Source: an uncultured Mailhella sp.
GTDB taxonomy: Bacteria; Desulfobacterota; Desulfovibrionia; Desulfovibrionales; Desulfovibrionaceae
Direction of reading: 5' to 3'
Length of the DNA stretch: 29,882 nt
Assembly (NCBI RefSeq): GCF_905187505.1
Contig: NZ_CAJJIC010000019.1
Location: forward strand, 1-29,882
In this document: piece after piece, positions 23,306 to 29,882 of the stretch
Layout: each line of letters begins with the position of its first letter
Numbering within the stretch: the stretch's first letter is position 1
Translations under genes and position numbers: made by a program
The notes under the pieces: model-generated
What the model was told of the DNA's origin: nothing
What the model saw: only the letters and a program-made list of their open reading frames with translations
Databases searched by the model: none

Positions 23306-23330
23306 AAAAAAACGTGCGCGGCCTGCCACG
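23306..23330 (-). terminator. Probable terminator downstream of the AICAR formyltransferase gene
   Basis: On the minus strand, an imperfect GC-rich stem (CGTGGC...GC-G-CACG, plus coordinates 23313-23330) is followed by seven T (23306-23312). It lies about 100 bases past the purH stop and before the RNB gene. Confidence 0.5.
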
Positions 23331-23393
23331 GATGAAAGCAGGGTCATGCGTCCCCGGTCGCGATGGGAGGCATGAAGAGAGGCATCCATGACA

Positions 23394-23423
23394 ATGCCGG
23401 GAAAGCTCGCGCCTCCCCGGCAT
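23394..23423 (-). repeat. Hairpin right after the AICAR formyltransferase gene
   Basis: ATGCCGGG (23394-23401) and CCCGGCAT (23416-23423) form an 8-base stem, 10 bases beyond the purH stop codon. No U-tract follows, so it may stabilise the 3' end while termination occurs at 23306-23330. Confidence 0.45.
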
Positions 23424-23432
23424 GTTGCTTCA

Positions 23433-24707
23433 TCAGTGTCTGAAGGATCTCTGGCCGGTGAACACCATGGCCACCTGAGGTTCGTGCTCGTTGCAGGCCT
23501 GCACCACTTCCCAGTCGCGTATGGAGCCGCCGGGCTGGGCAATGGCGGTCACGCCCTGGGCCATGACCACGTCCACGCCGTCACGGAAGGGGAAGAAGCC
23601 GTCGGACACCACCACGGAGCCGATGAGTCCGCCCTTGCTTTCTCTGGTCTCACGGTTGATCTCTTCCAGCGTGGCCGCGGCTTCGGCATCGGAAAGGGCC
23701 TTCTGCTGAAGCTCGTAGAGGGAAAGACCGGTACGCTTGAAGGAGAGCACGTCGGCATGCTTGGTGTAGGCCTTGTGGATGGCAAGTTCCGCGCAGCCCA
23801 CGCGGTCCTGCTCGCCGGTGCCGATGGCCACGGTGGCGCCGTTGCGCGCGAAGATCACGGAGTTGGACGTCACGCCGGATTCCACGGCCCAGGCGAAGAG
23901 CAGATCTTCGGCTTCCTGCTCCGTGGGCTTGCGAGCCGTGAACACGGTGCCGTCCTTCTTGGTGCCGGTGGCGGGCATGAAGTCGTCCACGCTGGTAATG
24001 CGGTTGACAAACGACTTCTGCATCACGATGCCGCCGTCGGTGAGGCTCTTGAAGTCGAGCATGGGAATGCCGCGAAGCTCGTCGAGATGAGCAAGTCCGG
24101 GCAGCTCGAAAATGCGCAGATTCTTGCGGCCCTTGAGCACGTCGACCACGCCTTCCTCAAAGGAGGGGGCGGCCACCACTTCAAAATACTGGGAGGCGAT
24201 GAGCTCGGCGCACTTCATGTCCAGCGGACGGTTCACCACCACCGCGCCGCCGAAAGCGGCGATGCGGTCGCACCAGAAAGCGTTGTTCAGCGCGTCGAAC
24301 AGATTGTCGGCCCAGGCCGCGCCGCAGGGATTGTTGTGCTTCAAAATGGCGGCCGCAGGCTTCTTCGTGAGGTACTGCAGAATGTTGCAGGCATTGTCCA
24401 CGTCGGTGAGGTTGGTCTTGCCGGGATGCTTGCCGGACTGCACCATCTGCTTTTCGGTCAGCGCGGACACGATGCCCTGACGGGGCGAACGCCACTTGAG
24501 GTTGGCCACCTTGTTCTCGCCTTCCACGAATTCATACAGGGCCGCGGGCTGATCGGGGTTTTCACCATAACGCAGGCCGCGCACTTCGCCGCCCATTTCC
24601 CAGGTGCGCTTGTGATAGGTAAGCACACTGTCTCCCAGCGTGATGGTCATGGTATCGGGGAATCCGTCCGCAACGATGGTGCGGTACATATCTTTCAGCT
24701 CGCTCAT
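23433..24707 (-). CDS. purH: AICAR formyltransferase (PurH C-terminal-type domain only)
   Basis: 424 residues. It transfers a formyl group from 10-formyl-tetrahydrofolate to AICAR, the ninth step of purine synthesis. Signatures present are LRYGENPDQPA (45-55), the catalytic KHNNPCG (123-129), FAWAVESGVTSNSVI, GTGEQDRVGCAELA, SDGFFPF and QPGGSIRD. The N-terminal IMP cyclohydrolase (MGS-like) domain of ordinary bifunctional PurH (about 520 residues) is absent, so ring closure to IMP must be done by another protein. This split is known in deltaproteobacteria. The ATG at 24707 follows a GGAG site; the upstream extension to 24794 is unlike the family. Confidence 0.92.
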   Translation of the reverse strand: MSELKDMYRTIVADGFPDTMTITLGDSVLTYHKRTWEMGGEVRGLRYGENPDQPAALYEFVEGENKVANLKWRSPRQGIVSALTEKQMVQSGKHPGKTNLTDVDNACNILQYLTKKPAAAILKHNNPCGAAWADNLFDALNNAFWCDRIAAFGGAVVVNRPLDMKCAELIASQYFEVVAAPSFEEGVVDVLKGRKNLRIFELPGLAHLDELRGIPMLDFKSLTDGGIVMQKSFVNRITSVDDFMPATGTKKDGTVFTARKPTEQEAEDLLFAWAVESGVTSNSVIFARNGATVAIGTGEQDRVGCAELAIHKAYTKHADVLSFKRTGLSLYELQQKALSDAEAAATLEEINRETRESKGGLIGSVVVSDGFFPFRDGVDVVMAQGVTAIAQPGGSIRDWEVVQACNEHEPQVAMVFTGQRSFRH

Positions 24708-24946
24708 GTCAACTCCGCCTCGGCGATAAAGATGTTGGAGAGAACCGTCCGCGGCTCGAAGCCGCGAGGCGAAGGAACAGACGTCGTCCGACATTCGTTC
24801 CTTGGGGAGTTTATCTATTTATCATAAAAATCGTCTGCGGGCAAATTGCCGTGTTTCTGCCGCCCCGGGGGAAGGGACGCAGAATTCATTTGCCCGCGCC
24901 GCCCTTGCAGGATATAACCGGAGCGAGTTCACAAGCGAGGAAAACA

Positions 24947-25288
24947 ATGGAAAAAATGCTGCTCAAAATGGCCCGTCAGCTCAACGCCATGGACGAGGCT
25001 TCCCTCATGGCCCTGTGGAACAAGTATCTGCAGCGCGTACAGGACTTCGACGCGTCCCGGGAATGGGAAGAGGCGACCATCGTGCTTTCCCTCATTCAGG
25101 CCGTGCGCGCCAAGAATCAGCTCTTCAACACGAAATGGGAAGAACGCGAGTCGCTCAGAAATGCGCCCGTCCGGGAAGAGAACACCGGCGAGATGCGCCC
25201 GTGGCGACGCTTTTCCCCCGCCGACGGAAAGCCGGATTCCCGGCCGCAGAGGAAAGCCACGGTGCATCAGTTCCACCCGCTTCCCTGA
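24947..25288 (+). CDS. Small conserved-looking hypothetical protein
   Basis: 113 residues starting MEKMLLKMARQLNAMDEASL; I do not recognise a named family. The first 65 residues are predicted helical (MALWNKYLQRVQDFDAS, REWEEATIVLSLIQAVR), followed by a charged, Pro/Arg-rich, probably disordered tail. The ATG at 24947 has a GCGAGGAAA ribosome site; an earlier in-frame ATG at 24851 lacks one. Coding is supported by the helix-forming composition and by an excellent terminator just downstream. It is the only plus-strand gene among housekeeping genes, divergent from purH with 239 bases between. It has no signal peptide or membrane segment, so it is probably cytoplasmic. Confidence 0.75.
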   Translation: MEKMLLKMARQLNAMDEASLMALWNKYLQRVQDFDASREWEEATIVLSLIQAVRAKNQLFNTKWEERESLRNAPVREENTGEMRPWRRFSPADGKPDSRPQRKATVHQFHPLP

Positions 25289-25310
25289 CCATCCCTTTGA
25301 TCACATCTTC

Positions 25311-25339
25311 GGCGCTCCGCCTTCGCGGGGCGCCTTTTT
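25311..25339 (+). terminator. Intrinsic terminator of the small hypothetical gene
   Basis: GGCGCTCCGC (25311-25320), a CTTC tetraloop and GCGGGGCGCC (25325-25334) form a 10-base stem with one G-T pair, directly followed by five T (25335-25339). It is 23 bases past the stop codon. Confidence 0.9.
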
Positions 25340-25391
25340 CACGACATCAAGCCCCCCTGTCGTCTTTGCCGGGCATTTTCCGCATGGTGCG

Positions 25392-25456
25392 AAAAAAACG
25401 GCCCTTGTCGTCACGATGCGGCATCTTTCAGGCGCCTGCCGGCGTTCAGGACAAGG
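25392..25456 (-). terminator. Possible terminator of mutM
   Basis: On the minus strand, CCTTGTC (plus 25450-25456) pairs with GACAAGG (25403-25409) across about 40 bases that can fold internally (GGCAGGCGCCTG). Three bases later a run of seven T begins (25392-25398). The large loop lowers confidence. Confidence 0.4.
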
Positions 25457-25500
25457 CTCGTCACGGTCCGGGCCGGAAAACGCAGCACGCCTCCCATTCC

Positions 25501-26454
25501 TCACTTCTTCTGACAGTGCGCGCACCACACCGTGGCGCGACCGGCCACGCGGCCCGAGGCGAGCTTTCTGCCGCAGACCGCGCACTTCTCCCCCGCTCTG
25601 CCGTACACGCGAAAACGGTTCTGAAACGCGCCCACGTCGCCACGCGCCGTGCGGTAGTCCCGTATGGAACTGCCGCAGTCGCGTATGGATTCAAGCAGCA
25701 CCTCCACAAGAGCGCGATGCAGCCGGAAAAGCCGCTCCACCGAAAGCGACTTTCCCGGAGCGTCCGGCCGTATGCCCGCCCGAAACAGACTCTCATCGGC
25801 GTAGATGTTGCCCACGCCCGCCACCACGGACTGGTCAAGCAAGAGCGCCTTCACCGCCCGGCCCGAGGAAAAGCGCGCGGCAAAGGCCTTGTCCGAAACT
25901 TCCAGAGGCTCCGGCCCGAGCTCACGCCAGAACGCCCACCGCTCCATTTCCCAAGTCGAGAGCGCCCGCACCTGCCCGAACTTGCGCGTGTCGTCGAAGA
26001 AAAGAAGCCTGCCGTCATCCAGCGTGAACACGACGCGCGTGTGCTTTTCCGGCGCGGTGCCCGCCGGGTACACGAAAAGCCGGCCCGTCATGCGCAGGTG
26101 AAAGGCCAGCGCCGTCACCTCGCCGGGATCTTTTCCGTCAAGCGCGGGACGGCCGTGCACCACGCCTCCCGCCGTATAGACGAGCGGCCAGAGCGAAGCG
26201 TCGGAAGGGACGGGAATCTCCGTCTCCGGGCATGAGGCGGGCAAAGCGGCCGCCCCGCGGGAAAGATGGAGCAGAAGCAGCTTGCCGCGCCTGCCCGCGG
26301 CCGTGATCACGAATCCGGCTGCGGACACCTCCGAAGCCGGAACTTCTCCCTGCCACGTTCCGGCGTTCAGCACGTTCACGGCCGCAATGCGCCGTCCGCA
26401 CACCTGCGGCGCGAGCGTGCGCGCCACGGTCTCCACTTCGGGAAGTTCAGGCAT
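25501..26454 (-). CDS. mutM: Formamidopyrimidine-DNA glycosylase (Fpg)
   Basis: 317 residues. It excises oxidised purines such as 8-oxoguanine and nicks the DNA. The N-terminus MPELPEVETVAR supplies the catalytic Pro2 and Glu3, and Lys58 lies in GRRGKLLLL. The helix-two-turn-helix region includes DQSVVAGVGNIYADESLFRAGI (22 residues), and the C-terminal zinc finger has Cys at 291, 294, 311 and 314. The usual length is about 270; the excess is an Ala/Pro-rich insert at about residues 66-112, before HLRMTGRLF. The long open frame reaches 26643, overlapping alaS, but the processed N-terminal Pro-Glu fixes the start at 26454, behind a GGGAG site. Confidence 0.96.
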   Translation of the reverse strand: MPELPEVETVARTLAPQVCGRRIAAVNVLNAGTWQGEVPASEVSAAGFVITAAGRRGKLLLLHLSRGAAALPASCPETEIPVPSDASLWPLVYTAGGVVHGRPALDGKDPGEVTALAFHLRMTGRLFVYPAGTAPEKHTRVVFTLDDGRLLFFDDTRKFGQVRALSTWEMERWAFWRELGPEPLEVSDKAFAARFSSGRAVKALLLDQSVVAGVGNIYADESLFRAGIRPDAPGKSLSVERLFRLHRALVEVLLESIRDCGSSIRDYRTARGDVGAFQNRFRVYGRAGEKCAVCGRKLASGRVAGRATVWCAHCQKK

Positions 26455-26584
26455 GTCTTTTCTCCCTTCATTGAAAAACGGCGGACGGAGTCCACGCGAC
26501 GCAAAAGCACGTCCGTGGCAGATATCTGAAACAGCGTCTCTCTCCCGCCCCTGAAACCTCGCCGCCCGAAAAGCCCGGAAGAAC

Positions 26585-26620
26585 AAAAAAGAGGGGGAAG
26601 AAGCGCTCGCCCCTTCCCCC
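26585..26620 (-). terminator. Intrinsic terminator of alaS
   Basis: On the minus strand, GGGGGAAG (plus 26613-26620) pairs with CTTCCCCC (26593-26600), followed by TC and six T (26585-26590). It is 12 bases after the alaS stop (TAG) and 130 bases before mutM, which therefore probably has its own promoter. Confidence 0.85.
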
Positions 26621-26632
26621 GATGAAACCGGA

Positions 26633-29287
26633 CTAACCGGCAATCTTCTGCTTCAGAATCCTGAAGGCCTCGTCGATGCCCTCGACATTGCTGCCGCCGG
26701 CCTGGGCCTGATCGGGACGGCCGCCGCCGGAACCGCCGATGGCCGCGGCCACGTCGCGGATGAGCGCGGGAGCGGTGAAGCGGTCATGCAGATCCTTGGA
26801 AACGTAAAGAATCATCTGCGCCTTGCCGTTGTCTTCCGCCACGAGGCAGGCCACGCCGGAAGGCATCTTGGAGCGCACGTCGTCCATCATTTCGCGAAGC
26901 GCCTTCACGTTCATGGAACCGGCCTTCACGGCCAGCACCTTCACGCCGGCGACCTCTTCCACGGCGGACATGACGTTGCCGCGGCTTGCGGCCTGCGCCT
27001 TGTCGAGCTCCTTGTGCAGCGTCTTGATTTCCTTCTGCATGGCTTCCACGCGGGAGGCGAAGTCGGAAGAACGAACCTTGAGCAGGGAACCTATGGCGTT
27101 GAGTTCGGCACGGCGTTCGGCCATGACCTTGTAGGCGTTCCAGCCCGTGGCGGCCTCGATGCGGCGCACGCCGGCGGCCACGCCGCCTTCGGAGAGGATG
27201 ACGAAGGAACCGGCCTGACCGGTGCGGGAAAGATGCGTGCCGCCGCAAAGTTCCATGGAGCAGGGCTCGACGCCCTCGGCGCCCATGCTCACCACGCGCA
27301 CCTTGTCGCCGTACTTTTCATTGAACAGCGCCATGGCGCCGCACTTCACGGCCTCGTCGTGATCCATGACGCGGGTGGTCACGGGGTAGTCGGCCATGAT
27401 CATGGCGTTGACCTCGCGTTCCACGGCGGCGATTTCCTCGTCGGTCATGGCCGCAATGTGGGTGAAGTCGAAACGCAGATGGTCGGGCCCCACGGAGGAG
27501 CCGGCCTGATGCACATGGGAGCCGAGCACCTTGCGCAGGGCGGCCTGAAGAAGATGCGTGCAGGAATGGTTGCGGGCCGCGGCCATGCGGTCGCCTTCGG
27601 TGACTTCCAGGGAGACTTCCTGCTCGGCGCGGATGACGCCCTCGGTCACTTCAATCTGCTGCACGGTGAGCGTGGGCATAGGCTTCAGGGTGTCGGTCAC
27701 GCGGGCCTTGCCCTCTTCCGTGGAAACGAGACCGGTGTCGCCGCTCTGGCCGCCGGACGCGCCGTAGAAGGGAGTCTGAAGCGCCACGAGGTAGCCCTTC
27801 GCTCCGGCTTCCAGCTTTTCCACGGGAAGCGCGTCTTCATCGAGAAGCGCCACGATGCGGCTGTCGGCCCTGAGCGTGTCGTAGCCCACGAATTCCGTCT
27901 GCATTCCCTCTTCGAGCAGTCCGCGGAAGCGGGCGGCAAGGTCCTTTTCGCCGGAGCCCTTCCACGCCGCGCGGGCGCGGGCGCGCTGCTCCTGCATCTT
28001 TTCGGCGAAGCCTTCCTCATCCACGGTGAAGCCGCGCTTGTAGGCCACGTCGGAAACGATGTCGAGCGGGAAGCCGTAGGTGTCGTTCAGGCGGAAGGCC
28101 ACTTCGCCGGGAATCACGGTCTTTCCTTCAGCGGCAAGACGCTCAAGCTCGTTATCGAGCATGGCAAGGCCCTTGTCGAGGGTCACGCGGAAGCGGTTTT
28201 CCTCCTCGAACACCACGCGGGAAAGAAATTCGGCGTGTTCGCGAAGTTCGGGGTAATCGTCGCCCATGACTTCCACCACCTTGCCCACGGTCTTGTAAAG
28301 GAAGGCTTCGTGCAGGCCCATGAGCGTGCCGAAGCGCAGGGCGCGGCGGATGAGACGACGCAGCACGTAGCCGCGGCCTTCGTTGGAAGGCAGAATGCCG
28401 TCGGCGATCATGAAGGCGGCGGCGCGGCTGTGGTCGGCGATGACGCGCAGCGCGGTGTCCACGTCGTTGGTGTCGGGAGCGGAGAAGCTGTACTTCACGC
28501 CCGCGATGGAGGCGGCGTACTGAATGATGTCCTGGAAAAGATCGCAGTCGAAGTTGGAGCGCTTGCCCTGGCACACGGCAGCAATGCGCTCGAGGCCCAT
28601 GCCGGTATCGATGTTGGGATGCTCCAGCGGCACGCGCACGCCGGGTTCCTTCTGGTCGTACTGCGTGAACACGAGGTTCCAGATTTCAAGAAAGCGGTCG
28701 CAGTCGCACTTGCCGATGCCGCAGTTCGGGCCGCAGGCCATGTCCTCGCCCTGGTCGATGTAGATTTCCGAGCAGGGGCCGCAGGGACCGGTGTCGCCCA
28801 TGGTCCAGAAGTTGTCCTTCTCGCCCATGCGGGTGATGTGATCGGCGGGCATTCCGGCGATTTCCTGCCACAGCTTGTAGGCCTCGTCGTCGTTCTCGTA
28901 CACGGTGACGTAGAGCTTTTCGGCAGGCAGATGCAGCTCTTCGGTCACGAACTTCCACGCGAAGGTGATGGCCTCGCGCTTGAAGTAGTAGGCAAAGGAG
29001 AAGTTGCCCAGCATTTCGAAGAAGGTATGATGACGGGCGGTGCGGCCCACGTTTTCAAGGTCGTTGTGCTTGCCCGACACGCGCAGGCACTTCTGCGAGG
29101 TGGCCGCGCAGCGGTAGGAGCGGCGCTCCTGACCGAGATAGAGCTTCTTGAACTGCACCATGCCGGCGTTGGTGAAGAGCAGCGTGGGGTCGTCCTTGGG
29201 CACGAGGGAAGAGGACGGCACTATGGCATGACCGTTCTTTTCAAAGAATTCCAAAAATTTGTGACGTATTTCCTTGGCAGTGAGCAT
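26633..29287 (-). CDS. alaS: Alanyl-tRNA synthetase
   Basis: 884 residues, full length. The class II catalytic domain begins MLTAKEIRHKFLEFFEKNGH and includes TLLFTNAGMVQFK and the motif-2 region near YRCAATSQKC. The editing domain carries the zinc/editing residues HSCTH (about residue 575) and CGGTH (about 680), which remove mischarged Ser and Gly. The C-terminal DHHA1/C-Ala region ends with a Gly-rich GGSGGGRPDQAQAGG. The ATG at 29287 has a GGGAG site. It lies downstream of recA on the same strand, a common order in Proteobacteria, and two hairpins precede it. Confidence 0.98.
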   Translation of the reverse strand: MLTAKEIRHKFLEFFEKNGHAIVPSSSLVPKDDPTLLFTNAGMVQFKKLYLGQERRSYRCAATSQKCLRVSGKHNDLENVGRTARHHTFFEMLGNFSFAYYFKREAITFAWKFVTEELHLPAEKLYVTVYENDDEAYKLWQEIAGMPADHITRMGEKDNFWTMGDTGPCGPCSEIYIDQGEDMACGPNCGIGKCDCDRFLEIWNLVFTQYDQKEPGVRVPLEHPNIDTGMGLERIAAVCQGKRSNFDCDLFQDIIQYAASIAGVKYSFSAPDTNDVDTALRVIADHSRAAAFMIADGILPSNEGRGYVLRRLIRRALRFGTLMGLHEAFLYKTVGKVVEVMGDDYPELREHAEFLSRVVFEEENRFRVTLDKGLAMLDNELERLAAEGKTVIPGEVAFRLNDTYGFPLDIVSDVAYKRGFTVDEEGFAEKMQEQRARARAAWKGSGEKDLAARFRGLLEEGMQTEFVGYDTLRADSRIVALLDEDALPVEKLEAGAKGYLVALQTPFYGASGGQSGDTGLVSTEEGKARVTDTLKPMPTLTVQQIEVTEGVIRAEQEVSLEVTEGDRMAAARNHSCTHLLQAALRKVLGSHVHQAGSSVGPDHLRFDFTHIAAMTDEEIAAVEREVNAMIMADYPVTTRVMDHDEAVKCGAMALFNEKYGDKVRVVSMGAEGVEPCSMELCGGTHLSRTGQAGSFVILSEGGVAAGVRRIEAATGWNAYKVMAERRAELNAIGSLLKVRSSDFASRVEAMQKEIKTLHKELDKAQAASRGNVMSAVEEVAGVKVLAVKAGSMNVKALREMMDDVRSKMPSGVACLVAEDNGKAQMILYVSKDLHDRFTAPALIRDVAAAIGGSGGGRPDQAQAGGSNVEGIDEAFRILKQKIAG

Positions 29288-29300
29288 ATATTCTCCCGAT

Positions 29301-29317
29301 GGGCCGCACCGCGGCCC
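29301..29317 (-). repeat. Small hairpin in the alaS leader
   Basis: GGGCCGC (29301-29307), loop ACC and GCGGCCC (29311-29317) form a perfect 7-base stem, beginning 14 bases before the alaS start codon. It could limit ribosome access or be part of a leader control element. Confidence 0.5.
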
Positions 29318-29326
29318 TCATAAGGA

Positions 29327-29350
29327 CGGGGGAAGAAGCTTCTTCCCCCG
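29327..29350. repeat. 24-base perfect palindrome upstream of alaS
   Basis: The half-site CGGGGGAAGAAG (29327-29338) is followed at once by its exact complement (29339-29350), with no spacer. It lies 40 bases before alaS in the recA-alaS gap. The 12-mer GGGGGAAGAAGC also occurs in the alaS terminator (26593-26604). No U-tract follows on the minus strand. It may be a protein-binding site or an RNA stem. Confidence 0.6.
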
Positions 29351-29477
29351 CAACATTCCGTTTTCCTGAGCAGAAAAGCCGGACGCGCCCGCCTTGCTGC
29401 CCGGGCTTCCCGAAGGAAGCCTCTCCGCACCCGAAGCGCCGGCCCGTGGCCCTGCGCAGGGCGGAAATTTTCAGAAC

Positions 29478-29515
29478 GCCGAAGCATCCTCCGCGCTTTC
29501 TGCGGAATCTTCGGC
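29478..29515 (-). terminator. Hairpin after recA, possible terminator
   Basis: GCCGAAG/CTTCGGC (29478-29484 with 29509-29515) encloses an inner TCCGC/GCGGA stem (29490-29494 with 29502-29506), starting 13 bases after the recA stop. It is followed on the minus strand by GTTCTGAAAATTT, with no clean U-run, so termination strength is doubtful. Confidence 0.5.
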
Positions 29516-29528
29516 TTGCCGGAGCGGC

Positions 29529-29882
29529 CTAGTAGCCTTCGTCGTAGCTGTCCTCGTCGCCGGGCACGCCCTCGTCCTCGACGGGAGCGGACGGAACGGC
29601 GGCGGTCATGTCGAGGCCGACGCCGAGATGTTCCTTGACCTTGGCTTCTATTTCGTCGCGCAGGGCGATGTTCTCGTTGAGCATGTCGCGCACTCTCTCG
29701 CGGCCCTGACCCAGCTTTTCGTCGCCGTAGGCGTACCACGCGCCGCTCTTGTCCACAATGCCCGCGTCCACGGCCATGTCGAGTATTTCACCCGCGCGGG
29801 AAATGCCCGTGCCCCAGATGATGTCGAACTTGGCTTCGCGGAAGGGCGGGGCCATCTTGTTCTTGACCACCTTCACGCGGGT
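29529..29882 (-). CDS. recA: Recombinase RecA, C-terminal part (cut by window edge)
   Basis: 117 residues of the C-terminal end are visible, entering at the window edge with TRVKVVKNKMAPPFREA and continuing with the RecA-typical GISRAGEILDMAVDAGIVDKSG-WYAYGDEKLGQGR segment. It then runs into an acidic tail (EDEGVPGDEDSYDEGY) of the kind that tunes DNA binding. RecA drives homologous recombination and LexA self-cleavage. The GTG at 29876 is an internal codon, not a start. The reading frame is open to the last base of the window. Confidence 0.97.
   Translation of the reverse strand, partial: TRVKVVKNKMAPPFREAKFDIIWGTGISRAGEILDMAVDAGIVDKSGAWYAYGDEKLGQGRERVRDMLNENIALRDEIEAKVKEHLGVGLDMTAAVPSAPVEDEGVPGDEDSYDEGY

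Noticed and set aside
29529..29876. Separate 115-residue gene at the right edge
   Set aside because: The sequence is the C-terminal part of RecA and stays open to the window end; the GTG at 29876 is internal.

Overview
This is a GC-rich bacterial chromosome segment. It most resembles a sulfate- or sulfite-reducing member of the Desulfovibrionaceae (Desulfovibrio, Bilophila or Mailhella type). That placement is an inference from four things: a urea channel of the Desulfovibrio UT type, a stand-alone AICAR formyltransferase in place of bifunctional PurH, a fused TRAP (TAXI) transporter, and codon and GC usage. No rRNA, tRNA, CRISPR array, insertion sequence or integrase was seen.

Left part (1-9329, minus strand): a complete nickel urease operon. 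In transcription order it is ureA, ureB, ureC, ureE, ureF, ureG, ureD, a UT-family urea channel, an Amt ammonium channel, two adjacent fluoride-channel genes (crcB/fluC) and the start of a GIY-YIG nuclease-like gene. Urea uptake, hydrolysis, nickel insertion and ammonium handling are thus encoded together. An intrinsic terminator (9527-9576) separates this operon from the regulator gene upstream.

Middle part (9638-19796): a sigma-54-type regulator (GAF-PAS-AAA+-Fis) on the minus strand is divergent from a plus-strand operon. The intergenic region holds a textbook -24/-12 sigma-54 promoter (11763-11778) and a perfect TGTGTCA-N7-TGACACA palindrome (11638-11658). The operon encodes amidohydrolase-fold paralogue A1, a 2-enoate/2,4-dienoyl-CoA-reductase-like flavoenzyme with an Fe-S site, a fused TRAP permease, a TAXI solute receptor broken by a one-base frameshift, and paralogues A2 and A3. 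All three paralogues have lost nearly every metal-binding residue of the superfamily but share an alternative conserved set: D-x-R-x-R-P near the N-terminus, GPD-x-(T/S)-Y-(S/T)-DP, HG-x-WP and S-x-YP. This is the best candidate in the window for an undescribed system: inducer-controlled uptake and conversion of an unknown, probably carboxylate-bearing, compound. Every gene junction of this operon carries a GC-rich stem-loop.

Right part (19827-29882): mostly minus-strand housekeeping genes. These are an M23 peptidase lipoprotein with a Lys/Ser-rich tail, an RNase II/R-family protein, AICAR formyltransferase, mutM, alaS and the 3' end of recA. One small plus-strand hypothetical gene lies among them.
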